Assembly: GCA_005408345.1 (NCBI GenBank)
Contig: SEMN01000206.1
Location: forward strand, 687,001-751,000
Direction of reading: 5' to 3'
Length of the DNA stretch: 64,000 nucleotides
From: Macquaria australasica
Taxonomy: Eukaryota; Chordata; Actinopteri; Centrarchiformes; Percichthyidae
Position numbers and translations under genes: made by a program. Below, piece after piece: positions 13,105 through 23,870 of the stretch; position 1 is the first letter of the stretch, and each line of letters starts with the position of its first letter. The notes below the pieces were generated by a model. The model searched no databases and was not told the DNA's origin. It saw nothing but the letters and a program-made list of their open reading frames with translations.

Positions 13105-13674
13105 TGAGACGGAGAGAGAATCGCCTCGTGTCTTTTCCATCTGATCACAAGCACAGCGGGACATTTTGGTTCTGACATTTTAGTTTCAGCAATCTCATCC
13201 ATCTTTTGGGGTTTTGTCCCCAGTCGGCAGACAGTTCATTTATGAAAGATTTGCATCAAATGAGAAGGAAAATAGTTTGCGATGTCTGATCACTGTGTGC
13301 ATGGACAAAAAAAAAAAAAAAACAGAAGCTGCAAGATACCGTTTATCAAGTGGGAAATGAATCGCAGGTGGAACAAAAGACATAAAAGAGGGTGGAAGTG
13401 TTTGCTAAAAATGTAATAAAAGACATTTTGTTGCTTGGTTACACTGAATGGCAGATGGTGTTAAAAATATCCAGGTTCAAAAGTTGCATATTATCTCAAA
13501 CAGCCAGGTCACAACAGATGTTTCACAACTCTGACCAAGGACATGTCTCCCCAAACCTTTTCATTTTACCTCCATTTTGTCTTTGTGTTGTTTAAAGTAC
13601 AAGTTAAACAGAAATATTGATTCATATTCTGACTTTATTTATCATTAGGTATGAGTTCAGATGCTCCTGGCTGC

Positions 13675-14169
13675 CTTAAGCTGCGTTTCCACCAAGCAGT
13701 CCAGTTAAGTTCGTTACACATTTGAAAGGTTATTTTCGCGTTTCCATTGGCAAAAGTTGTGGATGGTTTTTTCGTTACCCTTCTGTTGAGGTACCCAGTA
13801 CACTGACCCAAGACTTAAAGGTGGAACTGGAAACCCTGCAGTCCGTTGAGTGGTCAAAAGAATCACTTGTTGCGCTAAAAAGGACTCAATGCACAAACTC
13901 AGCGAGAAGAAAGAACACGCAAAATTCGATGTGCTCCTTTGTTTTCTTGTGTTCCTTTGTGGACTGTGTCGCGTTAGATACGATGTCACGCTATACTTAC
14001 CGAAAGTTAATAGCCGCATCAACCACGTAACAACCCCACATACATATAAGAGTACCGTCTGTGGTGGAAATGCAAAACAGATCTAGGGTTTAGGTACACG
14101 TAGGTACGGGTTAGGTACGGGTTTCAAAAGGTACTATACTAAAAGTGTTTGGTGGAAATGCGGCTTTAG
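13675..14169. mobile_element. Non-autonomous DNA transposon (MITE), ~495 bp
   Basis: Inverted ends: left GCTGCGTTTCCACCAA (13681 on), right, read on the minus strand, GCCGCATTTCCACCAA. With the outer bases the ends match at 18 of 21. Internal direct repeats TAGGTACGGGTTAGGTACGG lie near 14100. No transposase is present; the open frames here are not homologous to anything I know. No convincing target duplication is visible. Confidence 0.65.
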
Positions 14170-14755
14170 TTTCTGTCTCGTTTGTTACGTGTGTCCCGAT
14201 GTGGAGTTATGTATATACTATTGATGTGATAAAGGCTCAGTCACACCAGCATTTAAAACGACTACATTTTGAGGTGAAACCAATTCATACCAAAGGAAAT
14301 GTAGTGATTAGTAGAGTTGTAAATCCACGCAACCAAATCTTAAAGGCCGGGTGGGGTCAGAGGTAAAACAAGGTTCAAACTTTCCACCAGAGAGGGCAGC
14401 AAAACACTGCTTTTCAGTTCAGCTTCCAGGTAAGTCACTTGTCTGACCAGGCAGGTGTAAATGTTAACTGTTAAATGTTCACATCAATTTAAAGTGGTTT
14501 GTTTCTCATGGACATTAAAATTTGGGTAAATAAAACCCTTAAATTTTACTGTGACCCGGGGTATGCGATGTTGAAAAAGTAAAAGGGACATTTCTTTGTG
14601 AAATGCCTGCACAAGGTTGGTGTTGTTGCTGTGAGACACTCAAAAGAGTGAACATCATAAAGGCTTAATAACCTTCCCAGTTGTAAAAATCAACATTATA
14701 AGTGGATGGATGAGAGAACAGAGTAGCCAAACTTTGGCCTGACAGTGGCCCTATA

Positions 14756-14945
14756 GGAAAGGTCACAGTCCCCAAAACCAATGCATTTCTTCCTGTTGGG
14801 GGTGTGAATGTGCACACCACTTTTTTTGGTCTCTATGACTGTCGGGTCAGGGGACACGCTCATTACAAAAGTGAAAAGTGGAGGGAAGGTCACAGCATCA
14901 CTGAAATCAATTGGTTTCTTTCTCGTGGGAGTGTGAACGTGTCCT
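14756..14945. repeat. Diverged direct duplication, period ~128 bp
   Basis: GGAAAGGTCACAGTCCC with TTTCTTCCTGTTGGGGGTGT (14757-14811) is echoed by GGAAGGTCACAGCATC with TTTCTTTCTCGTGGGAGTGT (14884-14938). Each copy ends GTGTGAAYGTG and runs into a T-rich tract. GTCACAG lies at about 14761 and 14889. Not assigned to a known family. Confidence 0.55.
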
Positions 14946-15289
14946 TAGTTTTTTTTTTTATATTGGTCACAGACAAACAAACAACCAACTGACAGAGGTG
15001 AAAACATACTGTAGCTTTCTGTTTCTCTTGTATTCTCTCTTTGTTAGACACAACAACACATTTGTAACTTTATTTTTTTTATGTTGTTATTTTTCCCTTT
15101 TTACCAGATCTTTTATCACTTCGTGAAATCTATTTTTATGATGTCTGCATTCATGATGTTATTTTATTTTATCTTGTGGGTATTTATGTCTTGGTAATGA
15201 GCAGTGGTTGATTAGAATGGATGCAGTGTAATATCCAGCATTTTTTAGATGAATGAATTTAACCTTGAACCTTCTGCATCGTAGAATGC

Positions 15290-15565
15290 AAAGCACACCT
15301 GGCTACAGGAGCCGTTTAGCTCAAACTTGCGGAGTACACCTGGCAGGAGTACACCTGGATCGAGGTGGGATCACGTTCCCACCACAAACGAACCGCTCCA
15401 GAGTTCGTTTGGAACCAGATCGAGACCACCTCCTCTAAAGGGTCTCGGTACAGTTGTTTTGGTCCGTACCCGAGTGATTACTGTGCACCTGCCCAAACGA
15501 ACTGCGCTAACCTGAAAAACGCACCAGGGTTTGTTTTAATCGAACCAAACAGGTTAGGTGAAAAA
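15290..15565 (-). mobile_element. Dispersed DNA-transposon-like repeat, copy B (inverted to copy A)
   Basis: On the minus strand this reads CACCTAACCTGTTTGGTTCG, then GACCAAAACAACTGTACCGA, then ACTCTGGAGCGGTTCGTTTG, following the layout of the 8.1-kb copy. It also holds a short tandem, GGAGTACACCTGG, repeated at about 15330-15360. Open frames across it are incidental. Confidence 0.55.
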
Positions 15566-15934
15566 CACCCTAACAGAAAACAAACACATTTAATGCACTT
15601 CAGCAGTTTGTCTGGGAACCTATAGCAGATAAGATGAAGTTAATGTCCGTCATCTTGAATCAACCAATCCGCTCTGCTAAACTTTGTCCTAGTGGGCTGC
15701 GACCCTGGTGACCCCTCACTGCTGAACCCCCTCCTCACCCCTGCAGGTGAACCAGTTCAGTGGGTCACACACACACTCATCAGGAAATGTGCTTGCCCGC
15801 TGTAGAAGGTCAGAGGCAGAAGTGTGTGTGTGTGTGAGAGAGTGAGAGTGTGTGTAGATGTCACATGGGACCTCAGTGCATCAGTCGTCCTGTAGTAATG
15901 AGGTATGAGGCGTCAGCGGGGTCACGGCGGTCCT

Positions 15935-15960
15935 GTGGGGTGGGGGTGGGGGGGGGGGGT
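15935..15960 (+). other. G-quadruplex-type G-run cluster
   Basis: GTGGGGTGGGGGTGGGG continues into more than ten Gs; three or more runs of at least four G with one-base loops fit an intramolecular quadruplex. Similar but simpler G runs lie at 7206-7215, 11105-11123 and 54153-54164. Confidence 0.6.
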
Positions 15961-16080
15961 CATGGTCAACTCAGTGACCTCTTAACAGTGTTGACTACCA
16001 GCATTAACGTCAGCGCTGATGCAGTTCGGTCACATGGGGTTACTGACACAATTAGACAAAGTGGATAAAAAGTCAGTGTT

Positions 16081-16083
<3 letters not shown>

Positions 16084-16120
<37 letters not shown>
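16084..16120. repeat. (GT)n microsatellite
   Basis: About 18 units, 110 bp upstream of the second MITE copy. Confidence 0.95.
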
Positions 16121-16123
<3 letters not shown>

Positions 16124-16230
16124 TTATACAGATGAAGCCACAGTCAAGGTCAAACTGTTTAGTGGGAAAAAAAAAACTGCTGTAATACTTGACGTCTCCA
16201 AAAGGAATCGCGTGGAACAAGACTAATGGG

Positions 16231-16535
16231 CAGGGTTCGTACAAAGTCTTGAAAGTTTGGAAAATGCTTAATTTTAACCATTATGTTTTCAAGGCTAGGA
16301 ATATGCTTGAATTCTAATATACTACATAATAATATATATAAATAAATAAATAAATAAATATTTAAATATTTGAAATGAAACAATCCCGTCGTCATATTTG
16401 TTTGTCGTCTCCTGGAATTTATAGTAACAATTTAGATGATAAAGACTTTAAGAGTCTGGAAATCTTTACTTTAGATACCTTGAAAGTGCTTGAGAAGTGC
16501 TTGAATTTTACTCTTAAAAAGCTGTACGAACCCTG
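16231..16535 (+). mobile_element. Non-autonomous DNA transposon (MITE), copy 2 of a pair
   Basis: About 305 bp with better preserved ends than the copy at 747: left CAGGGTTCGTACA and right TGTACGAACCCTG are perfect inverted repeats. Flanks AATGGG and AATGAG suggest a 6-bp target duplication with one mismatch. The interior carries an (AAAT)n expansion at about 16338-16360 that copy 1 lacks. CAGGG ends recall hAT elements, but a 6-bp duplication is not the classical 8, so the superfamily is open. Confidence 0.8.
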
Positions 16536-16689
16536 AATGAGCTTTCTTAATACAGACTACGTCAAGTTCAGACTCCCGAAAGTTTTCCCTCGTGTGGAAG
16601 AAATTGTTTTCTCTGAATTTACAGACAATCTGGAGTCAAAAAAAAGAGATGTGTTCTTGAACTGACTTTTCTTTTTTTTTTGTAACTCT

Positions 16690-16830
16690 TAATAACTTTA
16701 TTTATATAGCACCTTTAAAAACAGTTTACAAAGTGCTTTAACAGACAAAGCAAAAGCAGGATACTCAGAAAGCAATATAACAACAGACAGCCAAACAAAA
16801 GCAAGATAAAAATTACTTACAGATAAATAC
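16690..16830 (-). mobile_element. Fish retroposon 3' tail, inverted
   Basis: TTTATTTATATAGCACCTTT followed by ACAAAGTGCTTTAACAGACA is the reverse complement of the frequent fish GTGCTATATAAATAAA ending. The left end is a T-rich run at about 16670-16682, as expected for a minus-strand A tail. Confidence 0.55.
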
Positions 16831-18394
16831 AAATAAAAACAATAAAAAGACTTCACATGAAAGCAAGTCTATAAAAATGGGTTTTAAGAAGTGATTTAAA
16901 AGAAGTCACTGATTCTGCGAGCCTCAACTCTTGCATAACACGCCTGAATATCTTTCATACCCACTGTAGCTCGTTGTCTATGACCTATTCCTCATCTTCT
17001 CTCTTCATATCAGGTTCAGTAGACATGTGACCTGTCCTCCAGCACAAACGGAATAACTGTGCTGTGACCTGCTTCCTCCGGGAGTTCCTTGCACTTATTT
17101 CTAAAGCACTTTCTCATTGCATTACATTTTTTAGGCTTTTCCTATTCCAGTAAAGTTGATGGAGCTCCATGGTCTTTTTCCAGTAGCATCCTGCTCTCAC
17201 ATCCACACCTGGGAGCTGTCCAGTAAGTAAAACCCTCTACTGCTGACAAGAAAGGCACGTTTGGACAAGGTTGTACTGTTTGGCCAACGCTTGTTAGGAC
17301 AAATAAACGTCAGAAAATCGTCGGTAGCGTAATCTCCTGTATGTCCACGGGTATGAGCGTTATGATCTGTTATAGCTGGTTGCAGAGTGTGTGCCGGGTC
17401 ACAAGAAAATGTGAGTTCTTGTTGTTTTGCACAACACTCCTCTCAGCCTTGAATCTCACTCCGCAAAACATTCACTGTCTGCAAAACACAGCAGCTATTA
17501 ACATGCACATATTGACAAGGGACCCCCCCCCCCCTTGTTATTGTGTGCATGCAGAAATGTATGTGTGCATACGTATGCAGTAGTTGTGTAGGCAAATGAG
17601 CCTGTGTGTATGAGACACTGTTGTGTGCATATGAATGGCAGGGGGTATTCCTCTTCCTGAATGCAGAGCGCATCCAGAGTATCTCATTGCTATTCATGTG
17701 AATGAGACTCCTTGAAATCAAACAGCAGCCACAAGCATATTTGCACAGTTAAAATGCATGCTGTACTGGAACGGAAATCTACCAGAGTTTGCTCCAAAAT
17801 GAAATCTGCCTCACTCCATCAAGTCAACCTAATGTTTACAGTGTAACTATTGAACAGTGTAGAGAGATGTTCCCACCATCTTTACATTAGTATCTCTTTT
17901 AGCAATATAGCACTTTGTCTGGCTTTTTCATTCCACCAACTTTACTTTTCTCTTTTGAACTTGAGCTACAGAACTGATTAAAAACTTTTTGTTGTGTTGT
18001 TTTGTTTTTGTTGTGTCTCAGCTATGGCTGCTAATGCTAACAAGCCAGTATCTGTTTTCTGTTTATTCTCAGCAAAGCAGAAAATCTGAAACACATCCTT
18101 TTCTGTATTCTGTGGCATTTGTCCCAGGAGAAACCTATCAGACATGTAATGTAGGCGTGTTTAAAACAGCCAATGTAAAAGCTTTTGTAATCTGGGTATA
18201 CAAAAGTACTATTGAGTCATATAAATCAGAGATTATTAATAGAGACTGAATAAATGGAAAAATAAAAATGAAATCATTTGGTGTCAAATTTCACTTGACA
18301 CTTTAGACAATTAAATGCACTGTGGTAAGAGAAATAGGGACACTGGGAGGTTTTGTTACTGTGTTACTGTCACAAGTCAGTTGTGTTTTCATAA
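16831..18394. other. Unassigned sequence
   Basis: No coding pattern. A poly-C run lies at 17522-17534. Confidence 0.5.
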
Positions 18395-18800
18395 GACACA
18401 GTCAGATTAATGCTAACCTTAACCATCCCAACTACATAACCCAACCCTAATCTAACTGTAACCTAATTCTTCTTTGTTTTCGTTTTTTTGTTTTTTTTGT
18501 TTTTGTAATGCATTTTGCCATTATTAGATAGATCACAGTGAAGATGCAAACAGGAATCATGGGAGACAGGGGTATGACATATTAATAAAGGTCCCCGGCC
18601 AGAATCAAACTTGGAACATGTGTCATAACCACCAGGGTGCCTGACCTAAATCAAATTCTAACCTAAACCCTTAAACCAAGTCTCAGTCCTATGAAGAAGA
18701 GAAGACCAGACAAAATGTCCTCACTTTCCAAAGATGTCCTCACTCTCAATGTCTACAACCCAAAGTCCTCACAAAGATAGACGTACAAGAGCACACACAC
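18395..18800. repeat. Dispersed CCTAACCTTAACC / TGTCCTCA repeat, split by a SINE
   Basis: The left part has GCTAACCTTAACCATCCCA. The right part has GACCAGACAAAATGTCCTC, then AAGATGTCCTCACTCTC and TACAACCCAAAGTCCTCACA, ending in GACGTACAAGAGCACACACA. The two parts belong to one fish repeat family, related to the stretch at 12055-12190. The right end runs straight into a short CA array, suggesting that the repeat seeds microsatellites. Confidence 0.6.
18500..18648 (-). mobile_element. tRNA-derived SINE inserted in another repeat
   Basis: On the minus strand it reads GGCACCCTGGTGGTTATGAC, a B-box-like GTTTGATTCTGGCC, then GGACCTTTATTAATATGTCA and TACCCCTGTCTCCC, then AATGGCAAAATGCATTAC and an A-rich tail (the T/G run at 18480-18506 on the plus strand). 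This follows the layout of a widespread fish SINE whose body contains GGCCCTTTGCTGCATGTCAT. It splits a second repeat into 18395-18479 and 18649-18800. Confidence 0.65.
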
Positions 18801-21800
18801 ACACAGTGACTGGAGAGTCCCTGATCGATTACACAGTGAAGATGAAATTTATTTTACCTTCCCTTGCAGGAGGGTCAAATAAATGAAACAAACTGAGCGA
18901 GGCACTGAACCTTCAGCTGCCCAGTGACCAGCAGCAGTAACAGGCTGCTCACACAGTGACTGACAGCTGGTGACTCCCCAAACTACCGTGTGAAACTCCC
19001 CGTCACTCCGTTCCCTGCAGCACCCCGCGATGACTCCCAGTGTTGGTTTCCTTCCCTTACTTTCCTCGTCTCCTCCTCCACTCCCCTGTCATGTTCACAC
19101 GGATATGAGAAAGGGGCTGTTTGTGCTGTGTTTAACAAGGCAAGCTGACTAAGAACTAGAGTTCTGACAGCATCATATTACTATTACATACATATTATTA
19201 TTACATACTCTTACTAATTATTTATCGGTTGTGTTTTGAGCCAGCAATGCAATTGGTGATTTATTTTTATTTATTTATTTATTTTTTGCTCAGAAAGTGA
19301 TTTGTTTTAATGAAAGCAACAGCCCTGAACCAAAGAGCGGCTTCAAGAAAACCACGTCAGAGACAGAATATCTCCTTTGAAACACATATATCTATTATGT
19401 TATTTTCATCAATCCTTTACAGGTTGATATTTTCGCAACACAGCTGCATGATTTTCCTAAAGCTTTAGGCTGGTATGATGTTCTTAATTTCATCCTAAAT
19501 CCTAATTTTGTCATAATACATGGAAATGATCAGATTTCTGACAAACATGCAACATATACTGTACAATACGCTGCCCTCAATGGAAGCCTAGTTCAAAGTT
19601 TCTTTTGTTTAGTAAAGATTACTGCACTTTGTTGCACTGATTTGTCTTATTATAAATACATGGTAGATGACTACCAGGTATATACACATATTAAATAACT
19701 AGCCTCACATACATTATATCATGTACAGATAAGAACAAATGTTGAACTTACAGTATAAGTATACAGTATACAGTGTTTTCAGTCATCCCTGCTGCTGATG
19801 CTGCACCTTAAACTCAGGAGAAATTTTTACCATCAATAATTCACTGCCTGTCATCATATGAATGGTTGATCTTTTCCCATTTTCTTTACAGGATCAATAA
19901 CAAGGTAATACCATAGGAGTTTTAATGTCCGTATCCTCTGTGAGTCACTGGAGAAATCACAGTCCATCACCCCTCACTCTCTGGACCGCATGCTGACATC
20001 AGTTAACCAGTATAACAAGCTGCACTTGGTTATATGTTGCACACCGCCCCCTTGTGGTTAAAGTTTCAGAGGGTAAACATGCATATGAAGCCAAAGTTAC
20101 ATTACATATTGAAATAAGCACCAGCAGCCTCTCAGTCGCCACCACAATCGTCTAAAATGTAGAGTACATTCATCATCACATATACACACACAAACATAGA
20201 ACTATGTGACTACTGTGGAAACCCACTATCGCCAAACAAAATCCACCACATCAGTAAGTATTTTTCTTTAATTATAACAACTCTATGAAAGGGTATTTTA
20301 GGAAGATTCAGCTATGAGAAAGTATCTCACAAATGACTTGTTTTGACTCAGTATTTATGACTCTCATATCACACGGCCACAAAATAGGATTAGGTGATTG
20401 TTTCTATTTTCATATCGTCCAATCGTGGTTACTCAAGATCGCCGATAAGGCAATCTGAAATGCCAGCCAGTTCTGACCAAAGATCATTTTTATAAACATC
20501 TTAGTTCAAACAGTAAGTTAGTTAAAAATTGCCTTCATATTAGCATAGGAAAAATCAAACGGCGATCATACCTTCAGTCACCAATTGGCACAAGCCTACC
20601 ACAAAAAAAAAAGAAGCTTATTTCTGATTAGGTTCTACTGTCAGGTGTCAAAACTGTATGAGCACAACCTTGTATTTGCTTGGTAAGTGTTTGTTTAGTG
20701 TGGTGTAAGTGTGATAATACACTCCAAGATATCCTGATACAGAAAATAACAGACTCAATGAAAGAAATGTCATAACTCTGTTCTTTTCATATATAAAAAG
20801 ACACCTTGTTGTGTTTTATAATTTCCATAATAATTCATTACAAAAACAATAATGTTTTGAACAATGAAAAAACTCAATCATGAAAATTATCTTTTTTTTT
20901 GTTTTATTGTTTTTTGTTTTACATGTGGCAGAAATGAGCTTCCATATATGGTACCTGTAGGTGTCTGAAGGGAAGTTTACCCTTTGCTACCTTCTTCGTC
21001 AGTTTCTCCAGCTAGAAAATCCAACATCTGGGGAAGATGGTGAATCATGTCTTAAGCCGAGGTTGGCCGGTGTGACAGCCTGAGAGACCTGCCAATCATC
21101 TCCCAAAGTGTGCTTCTCTTTAAGCCTTTAATATCCCCTTAATAGAACAATAATTTTCAAAATTGCTTCCAAGACTCACAGTAAAAGAAGTCAAATTAGC
21201 CTTTGAAAGCCTAGTTTTTCTAGATGAAAGTTGGGGTGTTATTGATTTCTGTACAGTTTTCTTGGAGCTGGTATCTAGCAGCTTTTAGTGAAACTGCATC
21301 TTCAGGGACTTCCGGATGGGCTTCATCATTCAGCCGTGGTAGTGGTGGTGGTGGATAATTGATCACGAATAGCTGTGGATAATGGGAAAGCTGGTCGCTC
21401 TTGTGTTTGGCACATTTAGAGGAAGCACAGCTGTTTGTCATGAAGGGGAAAGGAGGCTTCATCAACACAGTTATTCCACTGCCAGGAAGGAAAAAAAACT
21501 CCCTGATTAGCAGTTAGGTTTGACTGACACCTCGCTCTAAAGGGACTGTCCGCTGAATAACTCGCCTCTGCAACTGGAGTGGCTCAGACCGGACGCTTTG
21601 GTCCTGATTAACCAGACTCACAAACAGGGAAACCACAAGTACACCTACACACACACATCTGCAGAAAACCTCTCACATCCAGGTTCTGCTGTTAGCTTCC
21701 TGACCTCAACATAACAATTTCAACAACATCATATACAACTTTAGATTTATTTAATTAACAACACAGTTCCACAGCTAACAAACCTGCACAAATCACCATC

Positions 21801-23606
21801 CTAATGAACCAGTTTCTTGATATAGTTTATTATATATTATATATTCTATTATTATTCTCTTTGATTTCAACACAGGAAATAATTAATAAGACAATTAGCA
21901 TCAGAAGTTAACCGTTTTCAACATGCACTCCTTAACAAGCAAAAAAATAATTATTATTAATCCATCCAACACGTTTTGTTGGATAAGTCATATCTTTTTA
22001 ACTATATCTGACTGTGTGTTCATGTGTGTGAAGGTGTGTGTGTGTTTCTGTGTGTAATTGTGTTGTGTGCATGTGGATGCCTGTATATATCATTACATGA
22101 TGGGTTTTGGATTCTCTTTCTTTCTCAGATCTCTTGGTCACATTTTGGACACCATAAAGTCATTTTACTCACACTTAATTTCACAAGTGTATTATTTTTT
22201 TCTCTTACTTGTGATTTATATATTTTGTTGTTTCTCTCTTCTCCTCTTTGTTGACAGAATGACTTCCTGTCTTGTCTTCTACCACATGACAGACTGACGA
22301 CAACAACAACTACAACTACTGGTCTGTTCCTCTTCATCCCTGCATCAGCTTTACACATACAGAGCTGTCAGTGTGATGGATGGACCTCCTGGATGATCTC
22401 CCCTCTCAGTAACACGGAGGATCTACAGTAAAACATGATCTCTGCCTCTGTCCGTCTATGTTGATTTACAGCAGAGAAGCTTTTACTCTGCAACACCTGA
22501 AAATAAAACTAATTCAACTTGTGACCCCCAAAGTGAAGTTGAATGATACATTTCACCATGTCTATAGAAAATGGTCTGTTATTTTTGCCTTTTTTTGGTT
22601 TGTTTGTTGTTTTATGTTGCAACTTGTAGTTCTTAAATTGTACATTATAATTCTGTTTCTTCACATTGCACTACTTCTTTTACTGGAGATTAGCCATATT
22701 TAGGGTCCAAAGATAGAGGGCATCATATGTGGTACATATTTTAAGGCCCTGGGACGCAAACTTGTGATTTAGGGCTAAAAAAAAACTAGACTTGACTTGA
22801 TGTACAGCAGGCTTTAATTTGTACCTGAAAATGCTGAACACAACCTGTTTTGTCTGTAACTGTCTTTATTAACATTAACATTTCAATTGATCTGCATGCT
22901 CACATTAAATAGCTATTTTATTCTTACATGCTATATTAGGGTGATTTTGTACTGTAACGAAAATAGCCTTTTCTGTTTCTTTTAATGATCATTAATGTGC
23001 GCTGTCCATGATAACTAAAGCTTTATCACACTTCATAACCATCTCACAATCATTAGTGCGTCAGTCCAAAGCTGTGTGCTGAACATGCACTGATGTAAAG
23101 ACTATCTATGTCCTTGAGAAGACATTTACAGGGGGAATATTGGGGGGTTTTATCGGACCGAGAAACACCTGACGTAAGACGATCTGATTCCAAACTATAA
23201 AACCTGACAGGTATTCACAGGTTAAGTTTCCTCAGTCTCTCTTTTGAACATGCAGACCACTCTTAACTTTCCCAGCGTCTGCATTTCATAGACCGCGACA
23301 TTCAGGAGGAGGCAAAGTTCAAACTCAACCCAAATGAGTGTGGCATTTCCACAAATGTGGTATTATGACACAGTAAAGGGTTCTAATAAAACACAACTGG
23401 AAAATGTTCTGAACTGATGTCAGAAAGATATTTAGCTTCTGCTCCTTTTAATTCAAATTCTCTGTCTGGACCACTTGGTGTTATCGTTGGAGATTACGCT
23501 TCCTTTCTCTTTTGGCAGTTGTCACCTCATACAGTTGGACTACCATTTCAACTTAACTGTTAAATCTTCTCTACTAAAGTTTGCTTCAAAAGTCAACATA
23601 GTCTGA
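18801..23606. other. Unassigned AT-rich sequence
   Basis: Nearly 5 kb with no recognisable exon or firmly identified repeat; a short (TTTA)n lies at 19263-19286. The frame at 21220-21468 on the minus strand has no known match. Confidence 0.45.
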
Positions 23607-23870
23607 ACCATAGACTGTATATAAAGATATACATGGACGACATGACAGATCCCCAAAAGTGAAGCCAAAACATCTGGATCTCCTCCAGGTTTCTGTCATT
23701 TCAGGTAGTTCTCATCACGCTGATGTTTGTTCAAGTGTTCATTTTTCTGATAAGTTTGGTTTTACTTAGTTATTTGATGCTATAAAAAGGGGGTGAGATG
23801 TCATGATTGACAACTTGTGGTGTGCTCGCGATTGGTTCAGGCAGGTGTATGGGCGGGGCGGTGTAAGCAA
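23607..23870. repeat. Dispersed fish repeat (ACCATAGACTGTATATAAAG family)
   Basis: ACCATAGACTGTATATAAAG, ACATGGACGACATGACAGAT, CCCCAAAAGTGAAGCCAAAA and CATCTGGATCTCCTCCAGG are the recognisable left end of a common fish repeat. TTGTGGTGTGCTCGCGATTGG and the GGGCGGGGCGG stretch at about 23850 belong to it too. The right end is not defined. Confidence 0.6.

Larger units (their letters stand above)
10971..13674. other. Unassigned sequence apart from the repeat at 12055 and G runs
   Basis: No exon found. Holds poly-G at 11109-11123 and 13091-13104 and poly-A at 13306-13322. Confidence 0.5.
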
